Below are positions 44,001 through 52,229 of a DNA stretch of 64,000 nt, piece by piece. Within the stretch, counting starts at the first letter, position 1, and each line of letters begins with the position of its first letter. Below the pieces are notes generated by a model. It was not told the origin of the DNA and ran no database searches. It saw only the letters and a list, made by a program, of their open reading frames with translations. Source of the stretch: an uncultured Ruminococcus sp. Its GTDB lineage: Bacteria > Bacillota > Clostridia > Oscillospirales > Ruminococcaceae. The DNA is taken from positions 1 through 64,000 of the forward strand of contig CANQVA010000004.1 in NCBI GenBank assembly GCA_947627175.1, written 5' to 3'. Both the position numbers and the translations under genes were made by a program.

Positions 44001-44229
44001 ACTTACGACCCGAAACGTTCATACCTCTTGAACCGTTGTAACCTGTACCGTTTTCTGCTGTAAGCCTTACTGTATCACTGTTTCCGTACCAGCCGTCATA
44101 ATTAACTTCAAAGTCATTGTTGACTTGTTCGGTAGCGAATGTATTTTCTGCAACTGTCGGCAGATATGCAGTAATTCCTGCACTTAATACAAGCGTCATT
44201 ATTCCCGATGTGATTTTTTTAAAATTCAT
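41002..44229 (-). CDS. Cellulosomal CBM22-GH10-CBM22-dockerin-CE1 xylanase/esterase
   Basis: The 1075-residue secreted enzyme has a signal peptide (about 1-32), CBM22 (about 35-175), and a GH10 endoxylanase (about 185-530; acid/base Glu in 'YDVANECIS', nucleophile in 'VTELDIS'). A second CBM22 (about 563-705), a dockerin (about 725-790) and a CE1 esterase (about 826-1075; Ser in 'GFSMGGRES', 'HGYWENQD') follow. GH10 cuts xylan; CE1 releases ferulate or acetyl groups. I chose ATG 44229 because GGAGGT lies six bases upstream. The CBM22-dockerin part is nearly identical to that of the GH30/43 enzyme. Confidence 0.93.
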   Translation of the reverse strand: MNFKKITSGIMTLVLSAGITAYLPTVAENTFATEQVNNDFEVNYDGWYGNSDTVRLTAENGTGYNGSRGMNVSGRKSVNDGASSSKGFYLYGGTEYNYSVRVYSKSDEKFHLSLLYIDEETDVETVVELDEKNVKAGQWTELSANYKAPANSYEFRLTLTTDSTNDFTFDDVKITSKSGLSAYAAGEKGLKDEFADYFRVGNILNGGTVKNSAITANVIKDYNSIECENEMKPDSTLVQSQCSGTNIGVSINNAAAIMDFCVQNNIAMRGHTFVWHSQTPVWFFKENFDANGNWVTSDVMDKRMESYIKNMFSTIEQQYPQLNLYAYDVANECISDDANRTANFGGAREPGDNNASGGKSGWVQVYGDNSFVEKAFTYARKYAPEGCDLYYNDYNEYWDHKRDTIYNMCKSLYEKGLLDGVGMQSHVPANATGFAGTDSYITAMDKYLSIGCDVQVTELDISLESGKYSLQDQAEKYKAIFQHAMDVNTSGKYNGKVTLVAIWGPNDANSWLKQGSDALLYDANNQPKLAYTTLTSMIPQSEWGDGSNYQGGGEIKPIEPNDYGWYFADGFEGSTCDWSIRGSGEVLTSGRTAYVGSESLLVKDRTDAWNGASKTLSPRAFEPGKEYSFSANVMYFDGDATDKFYMKLQYTDANGDTQYSTIAEATAIKGEWVQLANKNYKIPEDASNMQIYIETAESTNNFYIDEAIGAVAGTTILGAGESKNIILGDINADGVIDSFDMISARKGLVNGFSESSEKLSADVDQNGEYNINDAVLIQKFILGQINEFTASQPVVTPDNSASAMLTMSEYTPIVQKKISEFETEDSKQEKAGVQYGTVKSGTYYSTTCNRNKPYNILLPANYSENKKYPVLYVLHGYWENQDRMIIEGNGTMYTRQIIGNAIAEGEAEDMIVVFPYVYSSATQENCSAMDDANNAAYDNFINDLTKDLMPHIESTYSVKTGRENTAITGFSMGGRESLLIGMQRADLFGYVGAICPAPGVTGSFKWDSEKEAPSLLFITAGSNDTVVYSNPENYHNNFTKNNVPHIWHYVNGGYHGDNSIHAHIYNFVRAVFKAN

Positions 44230-44313
44230 TGAAGTACCTCCCATTTATGTAATGATTATCATTTTAAAATAACGTTCTTGTAATTATTACTATATTATCA
44301 TATTTTAAAATAA

Positions 44314-44333
44314 TTGTATTGCATCATTGTTAT
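44314..44333. promoter_or_regulatory. Second copy of the xylanase-upstream motif
   Basis: TTGTATTGCATCATTGTTAT differs at one base from 36193-36212. It lies 85 bp before the GH10 start codon, in the same orientation relative to the gene as the other copy. Confidence 0.6.
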
Positions 44334-44484
44334 ATAATTTATATGTTTGTAACAAGATTTTTTCTGTTTTTTTATTATATAATAAGATTGATAATTTATT
44401 TATTTTTTATTCGTCATAATGAATTAAAAAGTTTAAACTTCAACATTGTTTTTTCTGAATATGTTATAATCTTTTAAACAGCTA

Positions 44485-44513
44485 TTGAAAATCGGATATA
44501 TATATGATATAAT
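44485..44513 (+). promoter_or_regulatory. SigA-type promoter for the acidic lipoprotein
   Basis: TTGAAA (44485-44490) and TATAAT (44508-44513) with a 17-bp spacer. Confidence 0.7.
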
Positions 44514-44555
44514 AACACAGATGCTTATCAAGCATAATATTTTTGGAAAAGGTGT

Positions 44556-45434
44556 ATGGTGTATAATATGTCTATAAAAAAGAAATTTCTTTCAATTGCA
44601 ATAATAGCAGGTTTAGTGTCATCAGTTTCATGCGGTGCAGAACCTGAAACTTCTACAACTTCTGAATCTTCATCAACCGTTGAAACTACTGTTGAAGAAA
44701 CAGAGGCTGAAACAGTTGAAGAAACTACTGCTGAAGAAGAAACAGAAACAGAAGAAGAGACAGAACCCGAAGAAGAAACAGATGCTGAGGAAACAGAAGA
44801 AACAGAGGAAACAGGGGAAATTCTTACAAATGCAGAACTTTTAAGTTTGATAAATAATCTTTTTGGTATGGTTTCTGACGGAACTTTTGAAAATGACTTG
44901 CAGACTGCCAAAGATTGGGATATAGTCGATGAAGATGCAGAAATAGACCCCGATGCAGAAATTACGGCTGAATTTCTTGTTTCATCTTCAATGAGAGCTA
45001 CGGGAATGGTTAGCGGTAGTGATTCTGTTGATGATATTATTAACTTTGCTGTAGAAAAAGGCGTTATTGACAGTACTGACCTTTCGGCAATAGACCTCAC
45101 TAAAGCTGTTGATATTGTTGAAAAAGCACAGGAAGCATGGACAAATCAGGATTTTGACACAGAAATAAACGTTGAACTTGCAGACGGTGTTATTGACCTT
45201 ACTGACAGAATGAGTGCTTCTGATGTTGAAATAGATGGAGATAAAATTAAAATTCCGGCAGAATTTGCAGATGAAATTACAGAAGGCACTGTATTTATTG
45301 TTCCCGATGATTCATCAGAAATAAGCGACGGAAAGGCTTATGTTGCAAACAGCGTTACTGATAACGGGGACGGCACTATAACAATAAGCGGCAATCCTGC
45401 TGACTTTGAACAAGTTTACGCCAGCATAGGCTGA
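44556..45434 (+). CDS. Acidic lipoprotein, 292 aa
   Basis: The N-terminus has a signal with lipobox 'VSSVSCGAE' (Cys about 26). A Glu/Thr-rich low-complexity spacer of about 65 residues follows (about 30-95, mostly EET repeats). The mature domain (about 97-292) has no recognised family but resembles paired S-layer-like helices. It is probably membrane-anchored, with the spacer reaching through the wall. GGAAAAGG precedes ATG 44556; ATG 44568 is an alternative. It is divergent from the GH10 gene. Confidence 0.75.
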   Translation: MVYNMSIKKKFLSIAIIAGLVSSVSCGAEPETSTTSESSSTVETTVEETEAETVEETTAEEETETEEETEPEEETDAEETEETEETGEILTNAELLSLINNLFGMVSDGTFENDLQTAKDWDIVDEDAEIDPDAEITAEFLVSSSMRATGMVSGSDSVDDIINFAVEKGVIDSTDLSAIDLTKAVDIVEKAQEAWTNQDFDTEINVELADGVIDLTDRMSASDVEIDGDKIKIPAEFADEITEGTVFIVPDDSSEISDGKAYVANSVTDNGDGTITISGNPADFEQVYASIG

Positions 45435-45451
45435 TAATAATATTAAATATT

Positions 45452-45497
45452 TCCTTATCCGATTATGTTATAATTATAATCGGATAAGGATTATTTT
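45452..45497. terminator. Terminator after the lipoprotein gene
   Basis: Fourteen-base perfect arms (45452-45465 and 45477-45490), followed by a T-rich run. Confidence 0.85.
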
Positions 45498-45502
45498 TTA
45501 TA

Positions 45503-46648
45503 TCATGTAATAATATCTACATTTTCATAATCTATGTCATCAACTATACCGCTATGAGCCCCTACGACTGTTGAAGCTGTTGAATTTGATGATTCAACTT
45601 TTGTTGTGTTTCTTTCTATGATTATGTTGCGGAGAAGTCCTATATCAAAACTATCAAGAACGCCGTCCTCGTTTACGTCATATTTCAGTGCATTTTCTTC
45701 GGAAATACCGTGGTCTTTACGTCCTAAAACGTAATGTGAAAGTGAAACCATATCGGCTATTCGGTATGGTATTTCTTCTTTTGAGTTAATATCTTCAACA
45801 GCATCTCTTATACTGAGATATTCTGTAATACGTGCATTCCAGTAAAGACCCATTCTCATATATCCTGTTTCGTTCGGGTGAACACCGTCGTTTAAATGTT
45901 TTTCTTTGTCAAGAACGCTGTGAATGTCCATAAACTCAACGTTTTTTCCCTCTTTTTTCAGTTTGTCCACAAGTACGGGAATTGACTCATTGTATGTATC
46001 AATATGTCCCTGAATAATTTCATAGAAATCTTCAGGTGTATTCTGATATTTTTCATCACCGTAAGACCAGAACCAATCATAAACAGCAGAAACGTCAATA
46101 TCAGGAATTGTGCTTACAAATATAACGGTATCATCTCTTGTGTTGTCTGAAATGTAGTTGACGAGATTTTCAAGACGGTCTGTAATTCCCTCATTGTAGG
46201 CACTTATAATATCATTTGTACCAATTTGCAACATTATAATATCAGGGTCATAAGTTTGCAGATAATTTCCTTCCTGTAAAGTTTCAAGAATGCCTTGTCT
46301 TGTTTCCGTGCCTTCCATGTACTGAATAGCATATCCGCTGTAACCGCAGTGGTCGCTGTCATATGTGACTGTTTCGTCAAACATTTCAAATGTTTCGGGG
46401 TAATCGGAATTACAGCCTACCATGTCAGCAGTGTATTTGTCATTTTGGTTGAACCAATAACAAAAGTATTTTCTGTAACCGCCCGACGACTGATAACCAT
46501 GTGTAATTGAATCGCCTATGGGCATAATTTTAATAGTTTCTTTAGTAGTTTCAGTTTCATCTACAGCACAAGTATTCATGCATTGCATAGCAAAAAAAGA
46601 TACGGTCATAGCAGTTGCAGTAATGAGAGATAAAATTTTTATTTTCAT
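45503..46648 (-). CDS. Dockerin-bearing SGNH esterase, CE3-like
   Basis: The 381-residue secreted protein has a signal peptide (about 1-28). The SGNH-hydrolase domain (about 38-285) has 'MPIGDSITHG' (Ser), 'LQIGTNDII' (Asn block) and 'LNDGVHPNETG' (Asp-His). A dockerin-like module follows (about 295-355; 'RIADMVSLSHYVLGR' and 'YDVNEDGVLDSFDIGLLRN'). CE3 enzymes of ruminococci remove acetyl groups from xylan, which fits the two nearby xylanases. A short acidic Ser/Thr-rich tail ends the protein. Family CE3 is likely but not certain. Confidence 0.85.
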   Translation of the reverse strand: MKIKILSLITATAMTVSFFAMQCMNTCAVDETETTKETIKIMPIGDSITHGYQSSGGYRKYFCYWFNQNDKYTADMVGCNSDYPETFEMFDETVTYDSDHCGYSGYAIQYMEGTETRQGILETLQEGNYLQTYDPDIIMLQIGTNDIISAYNEGITDRLENLVNYISDNTRDDTVIFVSTIPDIDVSAVYDWFWSYGDEKYQNTPEDFYEIIQGHIDTYNESIPVLVDKLKKEGKNVEFMDIHSVLDKEKHLNDGVHPNETGYMRMGLYWNARITEYLSIRDAVEDINSKEEIPYRIADMVSLSHYVLGRKDHGISEENALKYDVNEDGVLDSFDIGLLRNIIIERNTTKVESSNSTASTVVGAHSGIVDDIDYENVDIIT

Positions 46649-46696
46649 TCTATTAACTCCTTTTCAATAAATTTATCAGAATTGATTACTATACTA

Positions 46697-46725
46697 ATTT
46701 TAACATTTAAATAATATTTTGTCAA
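46697..46725 (-). promoter_or_regulatory. SigA-type promoter for the CE3-like esterase
   Basis: On the minus strand TTGACA (46725-46720) and TAAAAT (46702-46697) with a 17-bp spacer. Confidence 0.7.
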
Positions 46726-46747
46726 CAAAAAATTTATATCAAATAAC

Positions 46748-46777
46748 TTGTAATTTAATAGCAAAGTATGGTATAAT
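46748..46777 (+). promoter_or_regulatory. Promoter for adhE
   Basis: TTGTAA (46748-46753) and TATAAT (46772-46777) with an 18-bp spacer. Confidence 0.55.
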
Positions 46778-46868
46778 ATACATAGTGCAGATAAAAAAGT
46801 TTAAAATTATATATGTTTTATATATTTTTATTCTGTCTGCATAAATTAAAATGTACTGGAGGAATAGT

Positions 46869-49505
46869 ATGGATAAAAAAAATTATGAAATTGTTGACAG
46901 CGTTGAACAGCTTGAAAAAGCTATTGAATGTGTACGAAAGGCACAGGAAATTTTTTCCGCATATAATCAGGAACAGGTTGACAGGATTTTCCGTGCGGCT
47001 GCAATTGCTGTCAATAAAGAACGTATCCCCCTTGCAGAGCTTGCGGTTGAAGAAACCGGAATGGGAATTGTTGAAGATAAGGTGATTAAAAATCACTATG
47101 CTTCCGAGTACATTTATAATAAGTACAAAGATACAAAAACCTGCGGTGTTATAGAGGAAAATAAAGCTTACGGAACAAGAACCATCGCCGAGCCTATAGG
47201 CGTTATTGCGGCAGTAATACCGACTACAAACCCGACTTCAACAGCTATATTCAAGACACTGCTTGCTTTAAAGACAAGAAACGGTATTATTATAAGTCCG
47301 CACCCAAGGGCAAAGAAATCAACAATTGCAGCGGCTAAAATAGTGCTTGAAGCGGCAGTTTCTGCCGGAGCACCTGAAAATATAATTGCATGGATAGATG
47401 TACCGAGCCTTGAAATGACGAATCTTGTTATGCGTGAATCTGATATTATACTTGCAACAGGCGGTTCAGGAATGGTCAAGTCAGCATATTCAAGCGGAAA
47501 GCCTGCTATTGGCGTAGGTGCAGGAAATACGCCGGCAATTATTGACGATTCGGCGGACATTGTTCTTGCGGTCAATTCTATAATTCTTTCAAAGACTTTT
47601 GATAATGGTATGATTTGTGCTTCTGAACAGTCGGTGATTGTTCTTGAAAGTATATATGACAAAGTAAAGACTGAATTTCTTGCAAGAGGTTGTTACTTCC
47701 TGAATGATGAAGAAAAAGACAAAGTTCGCAGAGCGATTTTAATAAACGGTTCACTTAATGCGAAGATAGTCGGACAGAGTGCATACAGAATAGCGGAAAT
47801 TGCAGGTTTCAGCGTTCCCGATGGAACTAAAATTCTGATAGGAGAAGTTGAAAGCACTGAACTTTCAGAAGAATTTGCACATGAAAAACTTTCTCCCGTT
47901 CTTGCAATGTATAAATCACCCGACATTCAGGACGCTTTCGCAAAGGCGGAAAAACTTATTGCCGACGGTGGTTATGGTCATACTTCATCTGTTTATCTTG
48001 ATGTGAAAACACAACAGGACAAACTTGAAGAATTTCAGAAACGAATGAAAACTTGCCGTATTCTCGTAAATACTCCGTCATCACAAGGCGGTATTGGTGA
48101 TATATACAATTTCAATCTTGCACCATCTCTCACATTGGGCTGTGGTTCATGGGGCGGAAATTCTGTCAGTGAAAATGTTGGTGTAAAGCATCTTATAAAT
48201 ATAAAAACCGTTGCCGAAAGGAGAGAAAATATGCTGTGGTTCAGAACGCCTGAAAAAATTTATATGAAACGTGGCTGTCTGCCTGTTGCATTGGACGAAC
48301 TCGGCAAAGTCATGAACAAAAAACGTGCGTTTATAGTTACAGATAAATTTCTTTATGAAAACGGCTATACAAAGTCAGTTACAGATAAACTTGATGAAAT
48401 GGGAATACAGCACACTGTATTTTTCGATGTTGAACCTGACCCAACGCTTGAATGTGCTGAAAATGGTGCAAAACAAATGACAGCTTTCAAACCTGACGTA
48501 ATTATTGCACTCGGCGGAGGTTCTGCAATGGACGCAGGAAAAATTATGTGGGTGCTTTATGAACACCCTGAAGCTGATTTTATGGATATGGCAATGCGTT
48601 TCATGGATATAAGAAAAAGAACTTATACTTTCCCAAAAATTGGCGAAAAAGCCTATTTTGCGGCAATTCCGACTTCTGCCGGAACGGGTTCGGAGGTAAC
48701 GCCTTTTGCAGTTATTACAGATGAAAAAACGGGTGTAAAATATCCCCTTGCCGATTATGCACTTATGCCGAATATGGCAATTATTGATACTGATTTCCAT
48801 ATGACCGCACCGAAAGGTCTTACTGCCGCATCAGGCATTGACGCATTAACTCATGCCGTTGAGACTTACGCTTCAATGATGGCTACTGATTTTACAGATG
48901 GTCTTGCACTTAGGGCATTGAAAATTATATTTGAATATCTTCCGCAGGCTTATGAGGATGGCGAAAAAAATCCGACGGCAAGGGAAAAAATGGCAAATGC
49001 CGCTACTATGGCAGGCATGGCTTTTGCAAATGCATTTTTAGGAGTATGCCACTCTATGGCTCATAAACTCGGTGCGTTTCATCATCTTCCGCACGGTATT
49101 GCAAACGCTCTTTTAATAGAAGACGTTATGCGTTTTAACGCCTCGGCAGTTCCTGCAAAAATGGGTACTTTTTCACAATACAGTTATCCGCATACTCTTG
49201 AACGCTATGCAGAAATTGCCGACACTCTCGGTATTGGAGGAAATAACGACACCGAAAAGCTTGAAAACCTTATAAACGCTATAAGAGAACTCCGCCATAA
49301 AATCGGCATAAAGGATACTATTGCCGATTACGGCATTGATGAGAAAGATTTTCTTGAACGTCTTGACGAAATGACAAAACAGGCATTTGATGACCAATGC
49401 ACAGGGGCAAATCCTCGTTATCCGCTTATGAGTGAAATAAAGCAGATGTATCTTAATGCTTACTATGGAAAGACTTTTACAGAAAAGTCATATCCTGCAA
49501 AATGA
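46869..49505 (+). CDS. adhE: Bifunctional aldehyde/alcohol dehydrogenase AdhE
   Basis: The 878-residue fermentation enzyme turns acetyl-CoA into acetaldehyde and then ethanol, using two NADH. The N-terminal aldehyde dehydrogenase (about 1-420) has its catalytic Cys in 'GMICASEQS' (about 249). The C-terminal iron-dependent alcohol dehydrogenase (about 450-870) has 'GGGSAMDAGK' and metal-binding His residues in 'HSMAHKLGAFHHLPHG'. The length is normal. I chose ATG 46869, seven bases after GGAGGA; an upstream ATG at 46851 lacks a site. The APH-like gene follows by 13 bp. Confidence 0.96.
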   Translation: MDKKNYEIVDSVEQLEKAIECVRKAQEIFSAYNQEQVDRIFRAAAIAVNKERIPLAELAVEETGMGIVEDKVIKNHYASEYIYNKYKDTKTCGVIEENKAYGTRTIAEPIGVIAAVIPTTNPTSTAIFKTLLALKTRNGIIISPHPRAKKSTIAAAKIVLEAAVSAGAPENIIAWIDVPSLEMTNLVMRESDIILATGGSGMVKSAYSSGKPAIGVGAGNTPAIIDDSADIVLAVNSIILSKTFDNGMICASEQSVIVLESIYDKVKTEFLARGCYFLNDEEKDKVRRAILINGSLNAKIVGQSAYRIAEIAGFSVPDGTKILIGEVESTELSEEFAHEKLSPVLAMYKSPDIQDAFAKAEKLIADGGYGHTSSVYLDVKTQQDKLEEFQKRMKTCRILVNTPSSQGGIGDIYNFNLAPSLTLGCGSWGGNSVSENVGVKHLINIKTVAERRENMLWFRTPEKIYMKRGCLPVALDELGKVMNKKRAFIVTDKFLYENGYTKSVTDKLDEMGIQHTVFFDVEPDPTLECAENGAKQMTAFKPDVIIALGGGSAMDAGKIMWVLYEHPEADFMDMAMRFMDIRKRTYTFPKIGEKAYFAAIPTSAGTGSEVTPFAVITDEKTGVKYPLADYALMPNMAIIDTDFHMTAPKGLTAASGIDALTHAVETYASMMATDFTDGLALRALKIIFEYLPQAYEDGEKNPTAREKMANAATMAGMAFANAFLGVCHSMAHKLGAFHHLPHGIANALLIEDVMRFNASAVPAKMGTFSQYSYPHTLERYAEIADTLGIGGNNDTEKLENLINAIRELRHKIGIKDTIADYGIDEKDFLERLDEMTKQAFDDQCTGANPRYPLMSEIKQMYLNAYYGKTFTEKSYPAK

Positions 49506-49518
49506 ACGGAGGTTGAAT

Positions 49519-50268
49519 ATGAATACTGAAAATATAATTGCTGAAAGAATCAACAAGAAAATTTATCGTGACGGTGAAAAAGTTATAAAATTGTTTAATG
49601 AGGACTATTCAAAAGCTGATGTTCTTAATGAAGCACTCAATCATGCACGTGCAGAAGAAACAGGTCTGAATATTCCCGAACTTTATGAAGTTACAAGAAT
49701 AGACGGAAAATGGGCTATTGTAATGGAATATATAGAAGGGGACAACATTGCGGATTTAATCGCCTCAAATCCTGCAAAGTATGATGAGTATATGGAACTT
49801 TTTGTTGATATACAGCTTGAAATACAGTCGAAAAGGTCGCCACTCCTCAGTCAGCTTAAAGACAAGATGAATCGAAAAATCAGTCTTACAGAACTTGATG
49901 ACACAACAAAATATGAACTATATACACGACTTGCAAGTACACCCAACCACAGAAAATTATGTCATGGAGACTATACGCCATCAAACGTCATAATAAAACC
50001 CGACGGCACACCTTATATAATTGATTGGGCTCATGCAACTCAGGGAAATGCCTCTGCTGATGTGGCAAGGACTTATCTTACTTTCTGTCTTAAAGGTAAT
50101 ATTAAAGGTGCGGAAAAATATCTTGACCTGTTTTGTGCAAAAAGCTGTACTGAAAAAAAATATGTTCAGTCATGGATGCCGATTGTCGCTGCCTCACAGT
50201 CTGTTAAAAAGAACTGTAAAGAGCGTGATATTCTGCTCTCCTGGGTAAATGTAGTTGATTATACCTGA
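49519..50268 (+). CDS. APH/choline-kinase-like phosphotransferase
   Basis: The 249-residue protein has the aminoglycoside phosphotransferase/choline kinase fold: 'CHGDYTPSNVI' is the catalytic loop (Asp, Asn) and 'YIIDWAHATQGN' the metal-binding Asp. An 'VIKLFNED' lysine near residue 25 is the nucleotide-binding Lys. The substrate is unknown; a small metabolite is more likely than an antibiotic. It starts at ATG 49519 after CGGAGG, 13 bp behind adhE, and is followed by a terminator, so it forms an adhE operon. Confidence 0.85.
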   Translation: MNTENIIAERINKKIYRDGEKVIKLFNEDYSKADVLNEALNHARAEETGLNIPELYEVTRIDGKWAIVMEYIEGDNIADLIASNPAKYDEYMELFVDIQLEIQSKRSPLLSQLKDKMNRKISLTELDDTTKYELYTRLASTPNHRKLCHGDYTPSNVIIKPDGTPYIIDWAHATQGNASADVARTYLTFCLKGNIKGAEKYLDLFCAKSCTEKKYVQSWMPIVAASQSVKKNCKERDILLSWVNVVDYT

Positions 50269-50270
50269 TA

Positions 50271-50300
50271 AAAAAAGAGGGACAAGTTCCCTCTTTTTGA
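50271..50300 (+). terminator. Terminator of the adhE operon
   Basis: The A-rich AAAGAGGGA arm pairs with TCCCTCTTT around an ACAAGT-like loop, followed by a T-run to 50298. Confidence 0.85.
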
Positions 50301-50327
50301 TATTTTTATTTAATTTTTATTATATGA

Positions 50328-50356
50328 TTGATTTTTTTAAGTTGATATGATATAAT
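50328..50356 (+). promoter_or_regulatory. SigA-type promoter for the 50392 gene
   Basis: TTGATT (50328-50333) and TATAAT (50351-50356) with a 17-bp spacer. Confidence 0.65.
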
Positions 50357-50391
50357 TATGAATAATATCAAAAGAATGGAGTTAATTTAAT

Positions 50392-50940
50392 ATGATACAT
50401 GATATTTGTCTTAATATTCACTATTCTGCACCTGATGAAATATGGGATATGATTGGAGAAGTATATCGTTCTATGGATTATTGGTGCGGTTATGAAAATG
50501 ATGGTTGCCCTTCATGGAAAGGTGATAATGTTGATTTGTGTGCATCTGTTGAGCCGGGGGGAATACAAATCAGCGGTGAAATGCCCGATGAAATATGGAA
50601 TAAATGGTACGATGAATTGAAATCAAAACTATCTATAAAACTCGGCTATGAAATTGGCGAACCGCAAGAGGGTTATAAGTTCAAATATTGGACTCCTTTT
50701 GAAAAAAAGTATTCGGATATTGAAACTATTGATAATGAAAAAATAGTGTTCAATGATTATTCTGTTTTTTATTTTGAGGATTTCAACGAATACGAAAAAA
50801 ATATATCTGCTGAAATACCTTACTTTATTTTCAAATCACCATTCATTCAGCTTTATATTTACTTTGATACTAACATTCCGAAAAAGAAATTAAGGCGTAT
50901 TTTCAATGATTTTCAGTCCGAATTTGTTAGTTTATTTTAA
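50392..50940 (+). CDS. Hypothetical protein, 182 aa
   Basis: No family recognised. The protein is Trp- and Tyr-rich in its first half (YRSMDYWCGYEN, 'EIWNKWYDEL') and shows alternating strand-like segments. It has no signal peptide or membrane segment. RBS AATGGAGT precedes ATG 50392. The membrane protein gene follows after 13 bp, so the two are likely co-transcribed. Confidence 0.65.
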   Translation: MIHDICLNIHYSAPDEIWDMIGEVYRSMDYWCGYENDGCPSWKGDNVDLCASVEPGGIQISGEMPDEIWNKWYDELKSKLSIKLGYEIGEPQEGYKFKYWTPFEKKYSDIETIDNEKIVFNDYSVFYFEDFNEYEKNISAEIPYFIFKSPFIQLYIYFDTNIPKKKLRRIFNDFQSEFVSLF

Positions 50941-50953
50941 GAGGTGAATTGAA

Positions 50954-51496
50954 ATGGAAAATGATAAAAAATATAATATTATATTAAATCTTTTACCGAG
51001 TTTAATGTCAATTTTAATTGCAATAAATACGGCGTATGTTATAAATTACAAGCCGAAAATCGGTTCATATCATATATATCTATGCACAATTTTCGGAATA
51101 GTGCTTGTTTTGTTTTCAGCATGGTCAATTGTAAATTGCATAATTATTTTTAGAAAAAAAGAAAAGAGAAATTTTGCTGTAATATTATTGATAATGACAA
51201 TTTTTTTGTTTATGACGGGAACATACAGCACTTTGCCATATTGTAAAGATTTTTTTAAAGGAAGTAAAACAATTACAACATACGATTATCTTGTTGTAAT
51301 TGACAAACTCTATTTTCTTGATGATGATAACAATGAAGTGTCATTGGTAATTCCGACTGAAAAAGCGAATGAATTTCGGTCAAATGAAAATTATGAATAT
51401 GATTCTGAAAATAATTTACTTAAATATTATAATTCAATTACTGTTACATACTATCCGAACAGTGGTACAATAATTGACTTATCGTCGGAAAATTGA
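50954..51496 (+). CDS. Hypothetical membrane protein, 180 aa
   Basis: Three hydrophobic segments are visible (about residues 8-28, 38-62 and 72-92). A soluble C-terminal part of about 85 residues contains 'YDYLVVIDKLYFLDDDNNEV'. No family recognised. It is the second gene of a two-gene unit with 50392. AAGAGGTG precedes the ATG. Confidence 0.65.
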   Translation: MENDKKYNIILNLLPSLMSILIAINTAYVINYKPKIGSYHIYLCTIFGIVLVLFSAWSIVNCIIIFRKKEKRNFAVILLIMTIFLFMTGTYSTLPYCKDFFKGSKTITTYDYLVVIDKLYFLDDDNNEVSLVIPTEKANEFRSNENYEYDSENNLLKYYNSITVTYYPNSGTIIDLSSEN

Positions 51497-51708
51497 TTTT
51501 TAACAAATAACTTTGATTCAAAAATTGCCTTAAAAATTTTATATAAGAATTATTTCCTGAATGAGCAGACGGAACATTATATTCAGGCATGAGACGTAAA
51601 TTTTTTATGAATTATTTAATATTGTTTAATGTGTTTTTTTAGGCGAAAATACGCATATTTTCGGGAAAATGATATTTAAAGATATTTTTATTAAGTATTT
51701 ATAATGTA

Positions 51709-51737
51709 TTGCAAATTTATAATAATAAATGTATTAT
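51709..51737 (+). promoter_or_regulatory. Promoter for the XRE regulator
   Basis: TTGCAA (51709-51714) and TATTAT (51732-51737) with a 17-bp spacer, 30 bp before the start. The 210 bp before it hold nothing recognisable. Confidence 0.6.
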
Positions 51738-51767
51738 ATAAATAAAAATATTGGAGGTTTTTTTATT

Positions 51768-52100
51768 ATGAAGTACACAGTTGGAGACAGAATAAAGCAT
51801 TTCCGCTTGTGTCGTGGACTCAGTCAGGAAAAACTTGCTCTTGCAGCAGGACTGAATCCGGCATTTCTCGGACATCTTGAACGCAATATGAAAAGTCCTA
51901 CTCTTACTACTCTTGACAAGATAGTAAAGGCTTTGGAAGTTTCTTATGGCGATTTCTTCGATGAGGGAATAGACTTGCAAGACACAGAAAGCAGACGTTT
52001 TAACACGGAAGTTATTCAGAGATGCATGGATCGTCTTTCAGACGAAAAGCTCGAAAAAATGGCAGACATAATGTTGAAAATGATGGAATTTGCAGAATAA
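51768..52100 (+). CDS. XRE-family transcriptional regulator
   Basis: The 110-residue protein has a single XRE helix-turn-helix (about 8-62: 'LSQEKLALAAGLNPAFLGHLERN' with 'PTLTTLDKIVKAL'). A short helical tail follows that may dimerise. ATG 51768 follows TTGGAGG. Its target is unknown; it stands alone between terminators. Confidence 0.88.
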   Translation: MKYTVGDRIKHFRLCRGLSQEKLALAAGLNPAFLGHLERNMKSPTLTTLDKIVKALEVSYGDFFDEGIDLQDTESRRFNTEVIQRCMDRLSDEKLEKMADIMLKMMEFAE

Positions 52101-52121
52101 TTTTCATCTCGCCTGTATTGT

Positions 52122-52157
52122 CAGTTTGTCCTTGTTTTTTCAGGCAAGGACAAACTG
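52122..52157. other. Perfect 13-bp inverted repeat
   Basis: CAGTTTGTCCTTG (52122-52134) and its exact complement (52145-52157) flank a T-rich loop. There is no T-run on the outside, so it is a poor classical terminator; it may be a transcript-stabilising or regulatory hairpin downstream of the XRE gene. Confidence 0.6.
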
Positions 52158-52229
52158 TGGTACATAATAATCATAAAAGAACGTTGTCTGTTATTTTTGC
52201 GGACGATGTTTTTTTATGCGAATAATACG

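Larger units (their letters stand above)
44230..44555. other. Divergent region between GH10 gene and lipoprotein gene
   Basis: It holds the 20-bp xylanase motif (44314-44333) and the lipoprotein promoter (44485-44513). A partial palindrome AATGATTATCATT lies near 44250-44262. No further gene is seen. Confidence 0.55.

Noticed and set aside
44528..45100. 190-codon minus-strand frame opposite the acidic lipoprotein
   Set aside because: It is the Ser-rich shadow of the Glu/Thr repeat region and has no promoter or ribosome site.
41002..46648. Complete polysaccharide utilisation locus with transporter
   Set aside because: No ABC or SusCD transporter gene is present; the clustering is of secreted enzymes only.
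47168..47662. 164-codon minus-strand frame inside adhE
   Set aside because: It lies wholly opposite the conserved aldehyde dehydrogenase domain and matches no family.
49519..50268. Aminoglycoside resistance gene
   Set aside because: The fold fits, but it is coupled to adhE in what looks like core DNA and resembles generic APH/choline-kinase proteins rather than a specific resistance enzyme.
50392..52100. Toxin-antitoxin module formed by the two orphan genes and the XRE gene
   Set aside because: The XRE gene is about 270 bp away with its own promoter, and the two orphan proteins are larger than typical toxins and lack known toxin motifs.
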